Assembly: GCF_016916835.1 (NCBI RefSeq)
Contig: NZ_JAFFIX010000004.1
Location: 186,001 to 250,000, forward strand
Length of the DNA stretch: 64,000 bases
Source of the DNA: Actinacidiphila bryophytorum
GTDB lineage: Bacteria; Actinomycetota; Actinomycetes; Streptomycetales; Streptomycetaceae
Reading direction: 5' to 3'
Shown: positions 25,041 through 33,860 of the stretch, piece after piece
Numbering within the stretch: the stretch's first letter is position 1
How the letters are laid out: the number at the start of each line of letters is the position of its first letter
Notes under the pieces: model-generated
Database searches by the model: none
What the model was told of the DNA's origin: nothing
Seen by the model: only the letters and a program-made list of their open reading frames with translations
Program-made: the position numbers and the translations under genes

Positions 25041-25634
25041 ATGAGCACCAGCACGGAGAGCGAGGGCCGCAGCACCTCGGAGGCGCGGGCGCGGCTGCTC
25101 GACGCCGCGACCCGGATCTTCTACGCCGAGGGCATCCACTCCGTCGGCGTGGACCGGATCATCGCCGAGGCCCAGGTCACCCGCGCCACCCTCTACCGGC
25201 ACTTCACCGGCAAGGAGGACCTGATCCTGGCCTACCTCCAGCTGGCCGACCGCGCCATCCGCGGCCAGGTCGCGGCGGTGCGGGCGCAGGAGCTGGCGGC
25301 GGGCGACACCGTACGTGCGGTCGCCCGGTCCATCGCCGACGGTATACGCTCCACCGGCTTCCGCGGCTGCGCCTTCCTGAACGCGGCGGCCGAGTACCCG
25401 GACCTGGCGCACCCCGTGCACCAGGCCGTGCTGGCGCACCGGCAGTGGTTCCTCGAGACCTCCACCGAGCTGCTGGCGCAGGCCGGGTGCGCGGACGCCG
25501 GCGCGGCCGGGCGGCACTTCGTCATGCTCAGGGACGGCGCCATGGCGTCGGGCTGCCTGTCGGACCCCGCCCTGGTCACCGAGACCTTCCTGCAGGGCGT
25601 CGACGACCTGCTGCAGCGGCACGCCACCCGGTGA
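25041..25634 (+). CDS. TetR-family repressor
   Basis: A 197-residue regulator. The helix-turn-helix is at about residues 14-60: EARARLLDAATRIFYAEGIH, then GVDRIIAEAQVTRATLYRHF and TGKEDLILAYL. The C-terminal domain has RGCAFLNAAAEYPD, seen in a common streptomycete TetR group near small oxidoreductases and membrane proteins. The ATG at 25041 sits 22 bases after its operator and lacks a strong Shine-Dalgarno. It regulates itself and the divergent DUF308 gene. The epoxide hydrolase gene follows after 30 bases and may be cotranscribed. Confidence 0.88.
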   Translation: MSTSTESEGRSTSEARARLLDAATRIFYAEGIHSVGVDRIIAEAQVTRATLYRHFTGKEDLILAYLQLADRAIRGQVAAVRAQELAAGDTVRAVARSIADGIRSTGFRGCAFLNAAAEYPDLAHPVHQAVLAHRQWFLETSTELLAQAGCADAGAAGRHFVMLRDGAMASGCLSDPALVTETFLQGVDDLLQRHATR

Positions 25635-25664
25635 GCGGGCGGGCGCGCTTGTAGGGTGAGGCGC

Positions 25665-26834
25665 ATGCCGGACGCCGCGCCCCGCCCCGAGCCGTTCACC
25701 GCGCGGACGCCGCCCGCGCAGATCGAGGACCTGCGCGCACGGCTGCGGGCGACGCGCTGGCCGGACGAGCCCGCGGACGCCGGGTGGTCGCTCGGCGCCG
25801 ACCTCGGCTACCTCAGGGACCTGGCCGCCTACTGGGCCGACGGCTTCGACTGGCCCGCGCAGGAAGCGGCGCTGGCCCGTATCCCGCGCTTCCGGGTCCG
25901 ACTCGGCGGCCTGGGCGTCCACTTCGCCCATGTGCGGGCCGCCGCACCGGCCGGCAGTGCGCTTCCGCTGGTCCTCAGCCACGGCTGGCCGGACTCCTTC
26001 TGGCGCTACTCCAAGGTCGTCCCGCTGCTCACCGACCCGGGGGCGCACGGCGCCGACCCGGCGGACGCCTTCGACGTGGTGGTGCCGGACATGCCGGGCT
26101 ACGGCTACTCCGACGCCCCGGGCGGGCCGCCGCTGGACTCGATCGCGGTGGCGGGATTGTGGGCCGAGCTGATGGACGTGCTCGGCTACCGGCGCTTCGG
26201 CGCGGCGGGCGGCGACATCGGCAGCCACGTCAGCCGCTACCTCGGCCTGGACCACCCCGGCCGGGTGGTGGCCGTCCACCGCACCGACGCGGGCGTGCCG
26301 TTCTTCGACGGCGACCCGGCGGGGCTCGCGCCCGAGGAGCGCGACTGGCTGGCGACCGCGGCGGCCTGGGGTGCCGCCGAGGGCGCGTACGGGGCCATGC
26401 ACCGCACCAAGCCGCAGACCGCCGCGGTCGGGCTGACCGACTCGCCGGCCGGTCTTGCCGCGTGGATCGTGGAGAAGCTCAGGGCGTGGAGCGACTGCGG
26501 CGGCGACGTCGAGCGCAGCTACACCAGGGACGAGATCCTCACGAACGTCACGCTCTACTGGCTGACGGGGACGATCGCGTCGTCCATGCGCATGTACCGC
26601 GCGAACGCGGCGATCCCGCCCGCCCAGCTGGCCCGCAGGGTCGAGGTGCCCTCGGGCTTCTCGCTCTTTCCCGGCGACATCGTCCGCCCGCCGCGCGCGT
26701 GGCTGGAGCGTACGGCGAACACGGTGTACGTCGCCGAGCCCGCGCGCGGCGGGCACTTCGCTCCCTTCGAGGAACCGGAGATCTACGCGGCCGAGCTGCG
26801 CGCCTTCTTCCGCCCCTTCCGCGCCGCCGCCTGA
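25665..26834 (+). CDS. Epoxide hydrolase with N-terminal EHN domain
   Basis: A 389-residue alpha/beta-hydrolase that opens epoxides to diols. The EHN cap region covers about residues 1-105 (QIEDLRARLRATRWPDEPAD, then VHFAHVRA). Next come the oxyanion HGWP (SHGWPDSFWRY), the nucleophile Asp in GGDIGSHVSRYLGLDHPGRV, and the catalytic His in GGHFAPFEEPE. The length fits the microsomal-type bacterial family. The ATG at 25665 follows GTGAGG. It may be in the same unit as the TetR gene upstream. The natural substrate is unknown. Confidence 0.9.
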   Translation: MPDAAPRPEPFTARTPPAQIEDLRARLRATRWPDEPADAGWSLGADLGYLRDLAAYWADGFDWPAQEAALARIPRFRVRLGGLGVHFAHVRAAAPAGSALPLVLSHGWPDSFWRYSKVVPLLTDPGAHGADPADAFDVVVPDMPGYGYSDAPGGPPLDSIAVAGLWAELMDVLGYRRFGAAGGDIGSHVSRYLGLDHPGRVVAVHRTDAGVPFFDGDPAGLAPEERDWLATAAAWGAAEGAYGAMHRTKPQTAAVGLTDSPAGLAAWIVEKLRAWSDCGGDVERSYTRDEILTNVTLYWLTGTIASSMRMYRANAAIPPAQLARRVEVPSGFSLFPGDIVRPPRAWLERTANTVYVAEPARGGHFAPFEEPEIYAAELRAFFRPFRAAA

Positions 26835-27060
26835 CCGACCCGGTGTCCCGGTGAGCGCAGCCCGCACGAGCAGCTGAACGGCCCCACGCGGCACCGCCGG
26901 CCCCTGCCGTAGCGGCTGACCTCCGACATTCACCGCACGGCCATCGCGTGGACGGCGGCCGGGGGCCGTGCGGGCACCGGCCGCGGGCATCAATGGGCGC
27001 GGGTTCCCCCATGCGGTTTCCGGCCACCTCTGCTCCGGCACACGGGAGTTGTGATCTGTC

Positions 27061-27798
27061 ATGCCCATGCCTCTTTCCGTTCGCTCGTACGTCACCTCCA
27101 TCGCCTCCACGCAGGAGGAGGTCCGCGCCGCCCAGCGGCTGCGCTACCAGGTCTTCGCCGAGGAGAAGGGCGCGGTCCTGCACACCCCGCTGCCCGGCCA
27201 CGACATCGACGACTTCGACGCCCACGTCGACCACCTGATCGTCAGCGAGCGCGGTACGGGCGAGGTCGTCGGCACCTACCGGCTGCTGCCGCCCGGGCGC
27301 ACCCCGCGCCTGTACTCCGACGGCGAGTTCGACCTGGCCGCGCTCGACGGCCTGCGCGACTCGCTGGTCGAGACCGGCAGGGCCTGCGTCCACCCGGACC
27401 ACCGCGACGGCACCGTCATCAACCTGATGTGGTCGGGCCTGGCCCGCTACGTCCTGCTCTCCGGCCACCGCTACCTCGCCGGCTGCGCCTCCGTCCCGCT
27501 CGACGACGGCGGCCTCGCCGCGGCCAACGCGGCCCTGCTGGGCAGCACCAAATACGCGAGCCCGCGGGAGTTCCGCGTCACGCCCCGCGAGCCGTGGACC
27601 GGCGGGCAGCCGCTGCCCGGGGCGCCCAGCCCGGCCCTGCTGCCCCCGCTGCTGCGCGGCTACCTGCGGGTCGGCGCCTGGATGTGCGGGGCGCCGGCCC
27701 ACGACCGGGACTTCGGCGACGCCGACTTCTTCGTCCTGCTCGACCTGGAGCGGATGAACGACCGCTACCGGCGCTACTACCTCGGCGAGGACCGGTGA
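27061..27798 (+). CDS. olsB: Ornithine-acyl-ACP N-acyltransferase (OlsB-like)
   Basis: A 245-residue GNAT-type acyltransferase expected to attach a 3-hydroxyacyl group to ornithine, giving lyso-ornithine lipid. Diagnostic blocks are RLRYQVFAEEKG, HDIDDFDAHVDHLIV, VGTYRLLPP, LVETGRACVHPDHRDG, LMWSGLARYVL, YLAGCASVPLDDGG and LDLERMNDRYRRYY. The ATG at 27061 is 11 bases after GGGAG; a second ATG at 27067 is possible. The next gene encodes the second acyltransferase and overlaps by 4 bases, so the pair completes ornithine-lipid synthesis at the membrane. Such lipids replace phospholipids under phosphate limitation; no PHO box was recognised. Confidence 0.88.
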   Translation: MPMPLSVRSYVTSIASTQEEVRAAQRLRYQVFAEEKGAVLHTPLPGHDIDDFDAHVDHLIVSERGTGEVVGTYRLLPPGRTPRLYSDGEFDLAALDGLRDSLVETGRACVHPDHRDGTVINLMWSGLARYVLLSGHRYLAGCASVPLDDGGLAAANAALLGSTKYASPREFRVTPREPWTGGQPLPGAPSPALLPPLLRGYLRVGAWMCGAPAHDRDFGDADFFVLLDLERMNDRYRRYYLGEDR

Positions 27799-28652
27799 AC
27801 GGCAGCGCACCGGTGAACGGCAGCCCCTGGGCCGCCGTCTCCCCCTGCTCGGCCGCCTGCCTGGCAGGCGGCCCCCCGCGGGTACCGCTGCCGGTGACGC
27901 TGCGCCGGGCCGCGGGCTTCGGCGCCCACCTGGGCGGGGCGCTGGCCGCGGGCGGCAGGCTCGGTTCGGGGGAGCAGATACGGCGGCGGGCCGCGGTGCT
28001 GCTCGCCGACCTCGGGATACGCCTCGACGCCCCGAGCGGCGAACTGGCGGTGCCGGGCGCGCCCACCGGCACCCTCGTGGTGGCCAACCACATCTCCTGG
28101 CTCGACGTGCTCGCCCTGCTCGCGGTGCAGCCGGCCACCCTGCTCGCCAAGCGCGAGGTCGGCTCCTGGCCGGTGGTCGGCACGCTGGTGCGGCGGGCCG
28201 GGACGCGCTTCATCGACCGCGACGGCCTGCGCGGCCTGCCCGGCACCGTACGGGAGCTGGCCGCGCTGCTGCGCTCGGGCGAGTCGGTCGTGGTCTTCCC
28301 CGAGGGCACCACCTGGTGCTCGGTTCCCGGCGGCCCCTTCCGCCGCGCCACCTTCCAGGCCGCCCTGGACGCGGGCGCCCCCGTACGCCCGGTGACCCTG
28401 GCCTACACGAGCCTGGGCGCGCCCACCACGCTGCCCGCCTACGTCGGCGAGGGCACGTTCGCCGGGTCGATGCGCCGGGTCGCCACCGCCCGCGACCTGG
28501 CCGTCCATGTCACCGCGCACCCCGCGCTCGACCCGGCGGGGCACGACCGCCGCAGCCTCGCGGCGCTCGCGCAGGCCGCGGTCTTCCGCGGGCCGCACGA
28601 GCGGGTGGCCGCTCACAGCGGCCGGCAGCGGCTGAGCCCCTCGGGTGTGTAG
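27795..28652 (+). CDS. olsA: 1-acyl-sn-glycerol-3-phosphate-type acyltransferase (OlsA-like)
   Basis: A 285-residue PlsC-family acyltransferase expected to add the second acyl chain to lyso-ornithine lipid. The catalytic HX4D motif is NHISWLD at about residue 98, and the substrate motifs are GTRFIDRDG and FPEGTT. The GTG at 27795 overlaps the stop of the OlsB gene (GTGA) and has GCGAGG 7 bases before it. The first 36 bases are a near-perfect duplication (ACCGGTGAACGGCAGC twice), giving VNGSAPVNGS. The second GTG, at 27813, could be the real start. The downstream region contains an operator for the next gene, so the operon probably ends here. Confidence 0.88.
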   Translation: MNGSAPVNGSPWAAVSPCSAACLAGGPPRVPLPVTLRRAAGFGAHLGGALAAGGRLGSGEQIRRRAAVLLADLGIRLDAPSGELAVPGAPTGTLVVANHISWLDVLALLAVQPATLLAKREVGSWPVVGTLVRRAGTRFIDRDGLRGLPGTVRELAALLRSGESVVVFPEGTTWCSVPGGPFRRATFQAALDAGAPVRPVTLAYTSLGAPTTLPAYVGEGTFAGSMRRVATARDLAVHVTAHPALDPAGHDRRSLAALAQAAVFRGPHERVAAHSGRQRLSPSGV

Positions 28653-28863
28653 CAGGGCAGGTTGCCGCGCCCTGCGGTCGGTTCCTCCGCCCGGCCCTCC
28701 CTGACGAAACGTCCGCCCCCGCCACCGTGTGCGGGCGCCTCGGGCAGGTCAGCGCCTTCCCGAACCGGTCACCGGATGTGCATCCGCAGTTCACACGCAG
28801 GGCCGACGGGCGGCTGCGGAAGGCGCCGTGCAGCTGGTGCCGGCTGTGGGAGGATCCGGGCCA

Positions 28864-28881
28864 TGACGTGACATCACGTCA
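28864..28881 (+). promoter_or_regulatory. Palindromic operator before the esterase gene
   Basis: TGACGTGACATCACGTCA has perfect 8-base arms around CA. It lies 35 bases upstream of the esterase GTG, where a repressor would block transcription. The TGAC...GTCA ends recall GntR-type sites. No matching regulator gene is adjacent. Confidence 0.65.
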
Positions 28882-28916
28882 GCCCAGTCCCTGCCGGCCT
28901 GCGGAGGAGCCTGCAC

Positions 28917-29744
28917 GTGGTGAGCGTCGAGACGGACCTGCTGTACGCGGACGCCGGCGGGGTGCAGCTGCGCCTCGACATCCACCGCAGCGCGGAGCCG
29001 GCGGCCCCGGTCGTGGTGTACGCGCACGGCGGCGGCTGGACGCGCGGCGACCGGCGGACCGACGCGACCACGAGGGTGGCGCCGCTGGCCGCCTGCGGTG
29101 TGACCGTGGTCGCCGTCGACTACCGCCTCGCCCTCGACGCGGTCTTCCCGCGGCAGCTGCACGACCTCAAGGGTGCGGTGCGCTGGCTGCGGGCCAACGG
29201 GGAGCGGCTGGGGCTGCGCACCGAGCGGCTCGGGGTGTGGGGCGCCTCGGCGGGCGCCTACCTGGGGTCGCTGCTGGCGCTGTCGGAAGGGGACAGCGCG
29301 CTGGAGGGCGACGTCGGCGGGAACCTGGACCGGTCGAGCGCGGTGCAGGCGGTGGTGCACTGGTTCGGGCAGGCGGACCTGGCGGCCACCGCGGGGCGCA
29401 GCGCGGTCGAGGCGCGGCTGCTGCCCTTCCACTTCGAGGCGGACCTGCTGGGTGCGGGTGGTGCGGGTGGTGCGGGTGGTGCGCAGAGCCTGGCCGAGCG
29501 GGCGCGCGGGCTGAGCCTGCTGACGCGGGTGAGCGCGCAGGCGCCGCCCTTCCTGATCGCGCACGGCGACCGGGACCGGATCGTGCCCCCGGCCGAGGGC
29601 CTGGCGCTGCACGACGCGCTGAGCCGGGCCGGCGGCAGCAGCCGCTTCGAGCTGCTGGGCGGGGCCGGGCACGAGGACCCGCTGTTCGACGCGCCCGCGA
29701 ACCTCGCGCTCACCGCGGCCTGGCTGCGGGCGGTGCTGGGCTGA
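28917..29744 (+). CDS. Alpha/beta-hydrolase esterase (BD-FAE/HSL-like)
   Basis: A 275-residue cytoplasmic esterase-lipase fold protein without a signal peptide. The oxyanion motif is YAHGGGWTRGDRR, the nucleophile Ser is in VWGASAGAYLG, the Asp is in HGDRDRIVPP, and the His is in GGAGHEDPLFD. This order fits acetyl-esterases of the HSL/BD-FAE type. A 9-base repeat (GGTGCGGGT, three times, 29457-29483) encodes a Gly-Ala-rich loop in the middle. The GTG at 28917 is about 9 bases after GGAGG; a second GTG follows immediately. Its own palindromic operator lies upstream. Substrate unknown. Confidence 0.85.
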   Translation: MVSVETDLLYADAGGVQLRLDIHRSAEPAAPVVVYAHGGGWTRGDRRTDATTRVAPLAACGVTVVAVDYRLALDAVFPRQLHDLKGAVRWLRANGERLGLRTERLGVWGASAGAYLGSLLALSEGDSALEGDVGGNLDRSSAVQAVVHWFGQADLAATAGRSAVEARLLPFHFEADLLGAGGAGGAGGAQSLAERARGLSLLTRVSAQAPPFLIAHGDRDRIVPPAEGLALHDALSRAGGSSRFELLGGAGHEDPLFDAPANLALTAAWLRAVLG

Positions 29745-29750
29745 ACCCGC

Positions 29751-29780
29751 TGCGGGCCGGGCACCTGGCCGCGGCCCGCA
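29751..29780. terminator. Terminator between convergent genes
   Basis: Arms TGCGGGCCG and CGGCCCGCA with a 12-base loop lie between the esterase and the ScyD-like gene, which face each other. Confidence 0.65.
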
Positions 29781-29792
29781 ACGGTGCCGGTC

Positions 29793-30932
29793 TCAGCCGA
29801 TCTTGACGACCTGGCCCGAGGTCGAGTAGGTGGGATCGCCGAAGGGCCACATCGACGAGTAGTTGCTGACGTAGATCGAACCGTCCGGGCCGGCCAGGAA
29901 GCCCGCGGGTGCGAAGAGCTTGTCCCCGCCCAGGGTGGTGCGCTTGCCGTCCCGGCCGATCTGGATGACCGCACCGGTGGGCGGGATGTCGGGCGACGGG
30001 AAGCCGATGGTGTCGAACTCGGTGACGTAGAAGTCGCCGTTGGCGCCGAAGCCGCAGCCGTTGATGGCGCTGAAGCCGGACTGCCACACCGTCAGGGCGC
30101 CGGTGTGCGGGTCGTACCGGAAGATGTTGGCGTCGGTGGCCGAGCTGCCGTAGCCGGTGAGCCCGCCGATGTAGACGGCGCCGTCCGGGCCGATGTCGAG
30201 GCAGGTGGGTACGGAGTTCGCGCCGGCCGGGGTGTTGGGCACCAGCGCGAGCACCTGCACATTGCCGTGGCGGTCGATCGAGTCCAGGGTGTTGGAGCCC
30301 CCGTCGACCAGGTAGAAGCCGCCACGCGGGTTCGCCGCGAGAGCGTACGGGTTGCCGTCGTGGTCCGGCGCCCACTGGTAGTCGACGTCACCGGGGTTCG
30401 CCAGCGCCTTCGGAGTCCTGCCGGTGACGTCGAGCAGCGCGCCGTACTGCGTCCTGAGGGTCGCGCCCAGCTCGGGCGTGAGGCCCGGCAGGTCCGCGGG
30501 GACGAATTCCGGCGACGCCGGCTCCAGCGCGTACAGGTGTCCGTTGACGTATTCCAGGTCGTCGGGGCCGACCATCTCGCCGCCGTTGAGCAGCGAGGCG
30601 AGCCCGGTGCGGATGCGCACCGGGGTGCCCGACGAGACGTCGGCGATCGAACCGGTCAGGCCGAAGCAGTTCACCGCGGCCGGGTTGCTGGTGTCGCACA
30701 GCGAGGGGACGGTGCCCGCCTCGCCGACCAGCAGGTGGCCGTGCGGCCCCCAGACCAGCCCCCGCGGGCCGTTGAGCCCGCTCGCGACAACGCTGACCGG
30801 TGCGTTGCTGCGGAGTTCCGCCGGGCGGCCGGCCGCCTGGGCCACCGGTCCCGACGGTCCGGCACCCAGGCCGGCGAACGCGGCTGCCGCCGCGGCGGCC
30901 ACCGCCATCCGTCGTGCTGCAAGAGGTCGCAT
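29793..30932 (-). CDS. Secreted ScyD/ScyE-like beta-propeller protein
   Basis: A 379-residue exported protein. The signal peptide covers residues 1-34 (MAVAAAAAAAFAGLGAG, cleavage near AQA). The mature chain is an NHL/SMP-30-like six-bladed propeller with ASGLNGPRGLVWGPHGHLLV near the start and repeated G-P-D-G strands (LDIGPDGAVYIGGLTGYG, FLAGPDGSIYVSNYSS). In cyanobacteria the ScyD/ScyE family is linked to scytonemin; in streptomycetes its role is unknown. The ATG at 30932 follows GGAGG. The frameshifted phytase-like gene lies 118 bases upstream on the same strand. Confidence 0.8.
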   Translation of the reverse strand: MRPLAARRMAVAAAAAAAFAGLGAGPSGPVAQAAGRPAELRSNAPVSVVASGLNGPRGLVWGPHGHLLVGEAGTVPSLCDTSNPAAVNCFGLTGSIADVSSGTPVRIRTGLASLLNGGEMVGPDDLEYVNGHLYALEPASPEFVPADLPGLTPELGATLRTQYGALLDVTGRTPKALANPGDVDYQWAPDHDGNPYALAANPRGGFYLVDGGSNTLDSIDRHGNVQVLALVPNTPAGANSVPTCLDIGPDGAVYIGGLTGYGSSATDANIFRYDPHTGALTVWQSGFSAINGCGFGANGDFYVTEFDTIGFPSPDIPPTGAVIQIGRDGKRTTLGGDKLFAPAGFLAGPDGSIYVSNYSSMWPFGDPTYSTSGQVVKIG

Positions 30933-31050
30933 CAGCGCCTCATCTCCTCCCCTAGAGAGGGCACGAGCATTGTCGAGCCGACTTACCGGCGGCCTGTTTT
31001 CGGCTTGTCGTCCGCTCGGATTTGCGCCCCGGCGGGTCCGGGCCGTGGTG

Positions 31051-32375
31051 TCAGCGCACGTGCACGGTCACCGTGACGGTCTTCAGGACCGCGGGCAGCT
31101 TGGTCGTGTCGACCTTGAGGATCTCGCCGCTGTCGGTGGCGCCGGTGGGCGGCAGCACCTTCTGGTGCACCGTCCACGTGCCGTCGGGGTCGACGGCGAT
31201 GGTGTCGATGCCGAAGTCGTCGTCGTTGGACAGGTAGAGCGTCCTGCCCGCGTCCGCGGTCGCGACTCCCTCGACCTTGTCGTGCGCGAAGAAGGCGCCT
31301 GTCGGGTCGAGCTGGCTGACCAGGGCGCCGACGTTGACGTACGGCTGCTTCTGGGCGACGTTGACGCCGGCCCCTTGGTGAGGGCGGCGAGCGCGGTGTT
31401 GGCGTCGCCGGTCGCCGACGGGTCGTCCAGCAGGTAGAGGTACTGCCTGGTCTTGTAGGTGCGCAGGTTCACCGTGACGATGCGGGTGGGCGCGACGTTG
31501 CCCGCCTTGGTCTTGCCCAGGTCCGGCTGCTGGAGCGCGGACTGCATGACGCCGACCAGGGTCGAGCCGTCGGGGGTGATCGTCAGGCCCTCCATGCCCT
31601 TGTTCTTGGCGCGGTTGGCCAGTTCGGCCGGCAGGTAGCCGATGACCTTGTGGTACGCGTTGTCCGGGCTGTCGCGGTACGGGGTCAGCCGGCCCAGCTC
31701 GTAGCCGTCGGCGTCGAAGTGCGTGATGTACGGGCCGTACTCGTCGGAGACCCAGAAGCTGCCGTCGGGCTGGGCGACCAGGCCCTCGGAGTCGTAGCCG
31801 TACGGGTCCCTGGCGACCGGGACGGGGGTGCCGCCGGCTGCGTTGGTGGCGTTGACGTCGTCGATCACCTCGCTGGTGTCGTGCGGCGGGCGGCCGCTGT
31901 AGTTCACACCGCCGAGGCTCCTGGGACCCTTCGAGGTCACTGTCCTGACCAGCTCGGCCTTGCCGCCGACCAGGCGGAACTCGCCGATCCGCGGGACGAA
32001 GGAGGTCAGCATCTCCGACTTGTTGCCGTCGGGGGCGTCGGCGTTGGGGCCGCGGTCGGTCAGGCCGTAGAAGTAGCCCGACCTGCCGGGGGCGGGGGCC
32101 AGCGAGGAGCCGTGGCCCTCGCCGGACAGCTCCGTGGTGCTGCCGCCGGGGCCCGGGACCTGCGCGAGAGGGGCGAGCGGGGAGCCGTCGGACCGGGTGT
32201 CCTGGAAGAGCTGGAAAGGGGTCGTGAAGTCATAGCCCCGAACCTGGCGCTCCGCGGTGAACTCCCGGACGACCTGCGGTGAACCGGCTTCAAACAGCAC
32301 CACCTCATCGGCTGCCGCTTCCCGCCGCCCCGGCACCGACCGCAGGGCGTCTGACCTCGGGGTCCCATCCGGCAC
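31051..32375 (-). pseudogene. Esterase-like phytase-domain protein, frameshifted
   Basis: The reading frame from GTG 32375 gives the family blocks VRGYDFTTPFQLFQDTRSDG, GYFYGLTDRGPNADAPDG, YDSEGLVAQPDGSFWVSDEY and MEGLTITPDGSTLVGVMQSA, typical of the exported 'esterase-like activity of phytase' propeller. At the run CCCC (31371-31374) the frame breaks. The right continuation (GVNVAQKQPYVNVGALVSQL, then VEGVATADAGRTLYLSNDDD) is in the other frame and ends at 31051, so a single G is missing. The original frame runs on to 31083 as nonsense. The N-terminus also lacks a signal peptide, so it may be truncated as well. A sequencing error cannot be excluded. Confidence 0.8.
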
Positions 32376-32428
32376 CGCAGCCGCTCAGGGCGCAGCGCGG
32401 AGCCGTACGCGGGCTTCCCCGGCGAGGG

Positions 32429-33106
32429 TCAGCCGCGCCGCTGGAGACGGTGTACGAGACCCTCCTCCGCGCGGGTCAGGTTCGGGTCGGCGAGCCGCCG
32501 CTGCGTGGCGGCCGGCATGCCCGCCCGCCGGTCCGCGCCGCTGCTGCGCGCCATCGACCGCAACAGGCCGCGGACCAGCAGGCGTTCGTGCGGGCGCAGC
32601 ACGATGCCGCGCAGGATCACGAAGGTCATGGCCACATCGACCTCCGGCGGACCCGCGTGCGCGTTGGCCCAGTCGATGACCCGCGGGCCGCCGCCGGTCA
32701 GCATGACGTTGTCCGGGTGCAGGTCCAGGTGCAGCACCGCGGCTCCCTGCCCGTCCGCCTCCTGCGTGTCCGCCCCGTGCCCGTCCGCCCGCAGCCGGGG
32801 CAGCCACTCGGGCGCGGCCAGTGCGTGCAGTTGCCGGTGCAGCCGGCCCAGCAGCGCCCCGTACCGCACCGCACGCCACGGCCTGCGGCGCAGCGCCTCG
32901 CTCATCGTCGGGCCGTGCAGCCGCTCCATGACCAGGTCCGTGCCCGCCGCCTCGTGCACCGCGGGCACCGGATAGCCCTGCGCGCCCAGCCAGCGCATGA
33001 CGCGCGCCTCGTGCTCGGCGGGGCGGCCGTCCCGGAATCTGCGCAGCACCCGGTCCTCGCCCAGCGCGTACACGTCCGCCTCGCGTCCCCGCCCGATCAG
33101 CTCCAT
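32429..33106 (-). CDS. APH-type phosphotransferase
   Basis: A 225-residue kinase-fold phosphotransferase of the aminoglycoside/choline kinase superfamily. The ATG at 33106 gives MELIGRGREADVYALGEDRV, the ATP-loop region. The catalytic loop is LHLDLHPDNVMLT with its Asp and Asn, and the metal-binding segment is RVIDWANA. At about 225 residues it is shorter than antibiotic kinases, so a small-molecule kinase of unknown substrate is more likely than a resistance gene. No clear ribosome site is seen. It is divergent from the dihydrofolate-reductase-like gene. Confidence 0.82.
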   Translation of the reverse strand: MELIGRGREADVYALGEDRVLRRFRDGRPAEHEARVMRWLGAQGYPVPAVHEAAGTDLVMERLHGPTMSEALRRRPWRAVRYGALLGRLHRQLHALAAPEWLPRLRADGHGADTQEADGQGAAVLHLDLHPDNVMLTGGGPRVIDWANAHAGPPEVDVAMTFVILRGIVLRPHERLLVRGLLRSMARSSGADRRAGMPAATQRRLADPNLTRAEEGLVHRLQRRG

Positions 33107-33215
33107 GCCGGGGAGTGTGCCAAACCCGCGGCGGGCGGATCCGGGCGGCGTGTCGATCGACGGGCTTCCCGTTCGACGCTTGGGTGAAGGGGCGACCGGG
33201 ACGGTCGCCGCCGCC

Positions 33216-33248
33216 GACCGTGTCCTGGCAGGCAGACCGTGTCCTGGC
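33216..33248 (+). repeat. Tandem direct repeat in the divergent promoter
   Basis: GACCGTGTCCTGGC occurs twice, 19 bases apart (33216-33229 and 33235-33248), just before the ribosome site of the DHFR-like gene. It may be a duplicated regulator half-site. Confidence 0.5.
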
Positions 33249-33266
33249 CAGCAGGAGGAGACAGCC

Positions 33267-33833
33267 ATGAGGATCAAGTCCCGTATGAGCACCAGCGCCG
33301 ACGGCTACGTGACGACGCCCGCCGGGTGGCCCGCGCTGACCGCCGACCCCGCCTTCGTGCCGGGGCAGAGCCACGGCATCCGCGAGTTCCTCGACGGGTG
33401 CGAGGCCGCGCTGATGGGGCGCACGACCTTCGAACCGGCCCTGAACAACGACCGCTGGCCCTGGCCGGACCTCGACGTCTTCGTCCTCGCCTCGCACCGC
33501 CCGGCCGGCACCCCGGACCACGTCGTCACGGAGAGCGACCCGGTGCGGCTGCTGGAGGCGGTCCGCGCGGCCAACCGCGGCGGCGACGTCCACCTCATCG
33601 GGGGGCCGCGCACCATCGGCACCTTCCACGCGCTGGGCGCCCTCGACCGGCTCGAACTGGTCGTGCTGCCGCTGCTGTTCGGCGGCGGCATGCAGCTGAC
33701 GCCGGGGCTCGACCCGGCCGCGGGCCTGGCCTTCGAGAGCCAGCGCGCGCTTCCCGGCGGCGCGGTCGAGATCGCCTACTCCTGCGAGGGCAGCCGCGCC
33801 CCGCTGCCCGGCAGGCCCGCGAGCCAGCGGTGA
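33267..33833 (+). CDS. RibD C-terminal / dihydrofolate-reductase-fold protein
   Basis: A 188-residue reductase of the RibD_C superfamily, widely annotated in streptomycetes as dihydrofolate reductase family. Recognisable blocks are MSTSADGYVTTPAGWPAL, LMGRTTFEP, FVLASHRPAGTPDHVV, the cofactor loop HLIGGPRTIGTFHALGALD, and VVLPLLFGGGMQL. These are NADPH-dependent folds of undefined substrate, rarely true folate enzymes. The ATG at 33267 lies 7 bases after AGGAGGAG. It is transcribed alone, with a direct repeat in its promoter. Confidence 0.85.
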   Translation: MRIKSRMSTSADGYVTTPAGWPALTADPAFVPGQSHGIREFLDGCEAALMGRTTFEPALNNDRWPWPDLDVFVLASHRPAGTPDHVVTESDPVRLLEAVRAANRGGDVHLIGGPRTIGTFHALGALDRLELVVLPLLFGGGMQLTPGLDPAAGLAFESQRALPGGAVEIAYSCEGSRAPLPGRPASQR

Positions 33834-33860
33834 CCTGCCCGGCGGGCGGGGGCGTGCGGC

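Noticed and set aside
24354..27110. A single 918-residue minus-strand gene
   Set aside because: Only its last 187 residues are protein-like (the DUF308 gene). The rest mirrors the TetR and epoxide hydrolase genes.
32429..33106. Aminoglycoside resistance kinase
   Set aside because: The fold motifs are there but the protein is shorter than the known resistance enzymes and has no resistance context, so only a general phosphotransferase call is justified.
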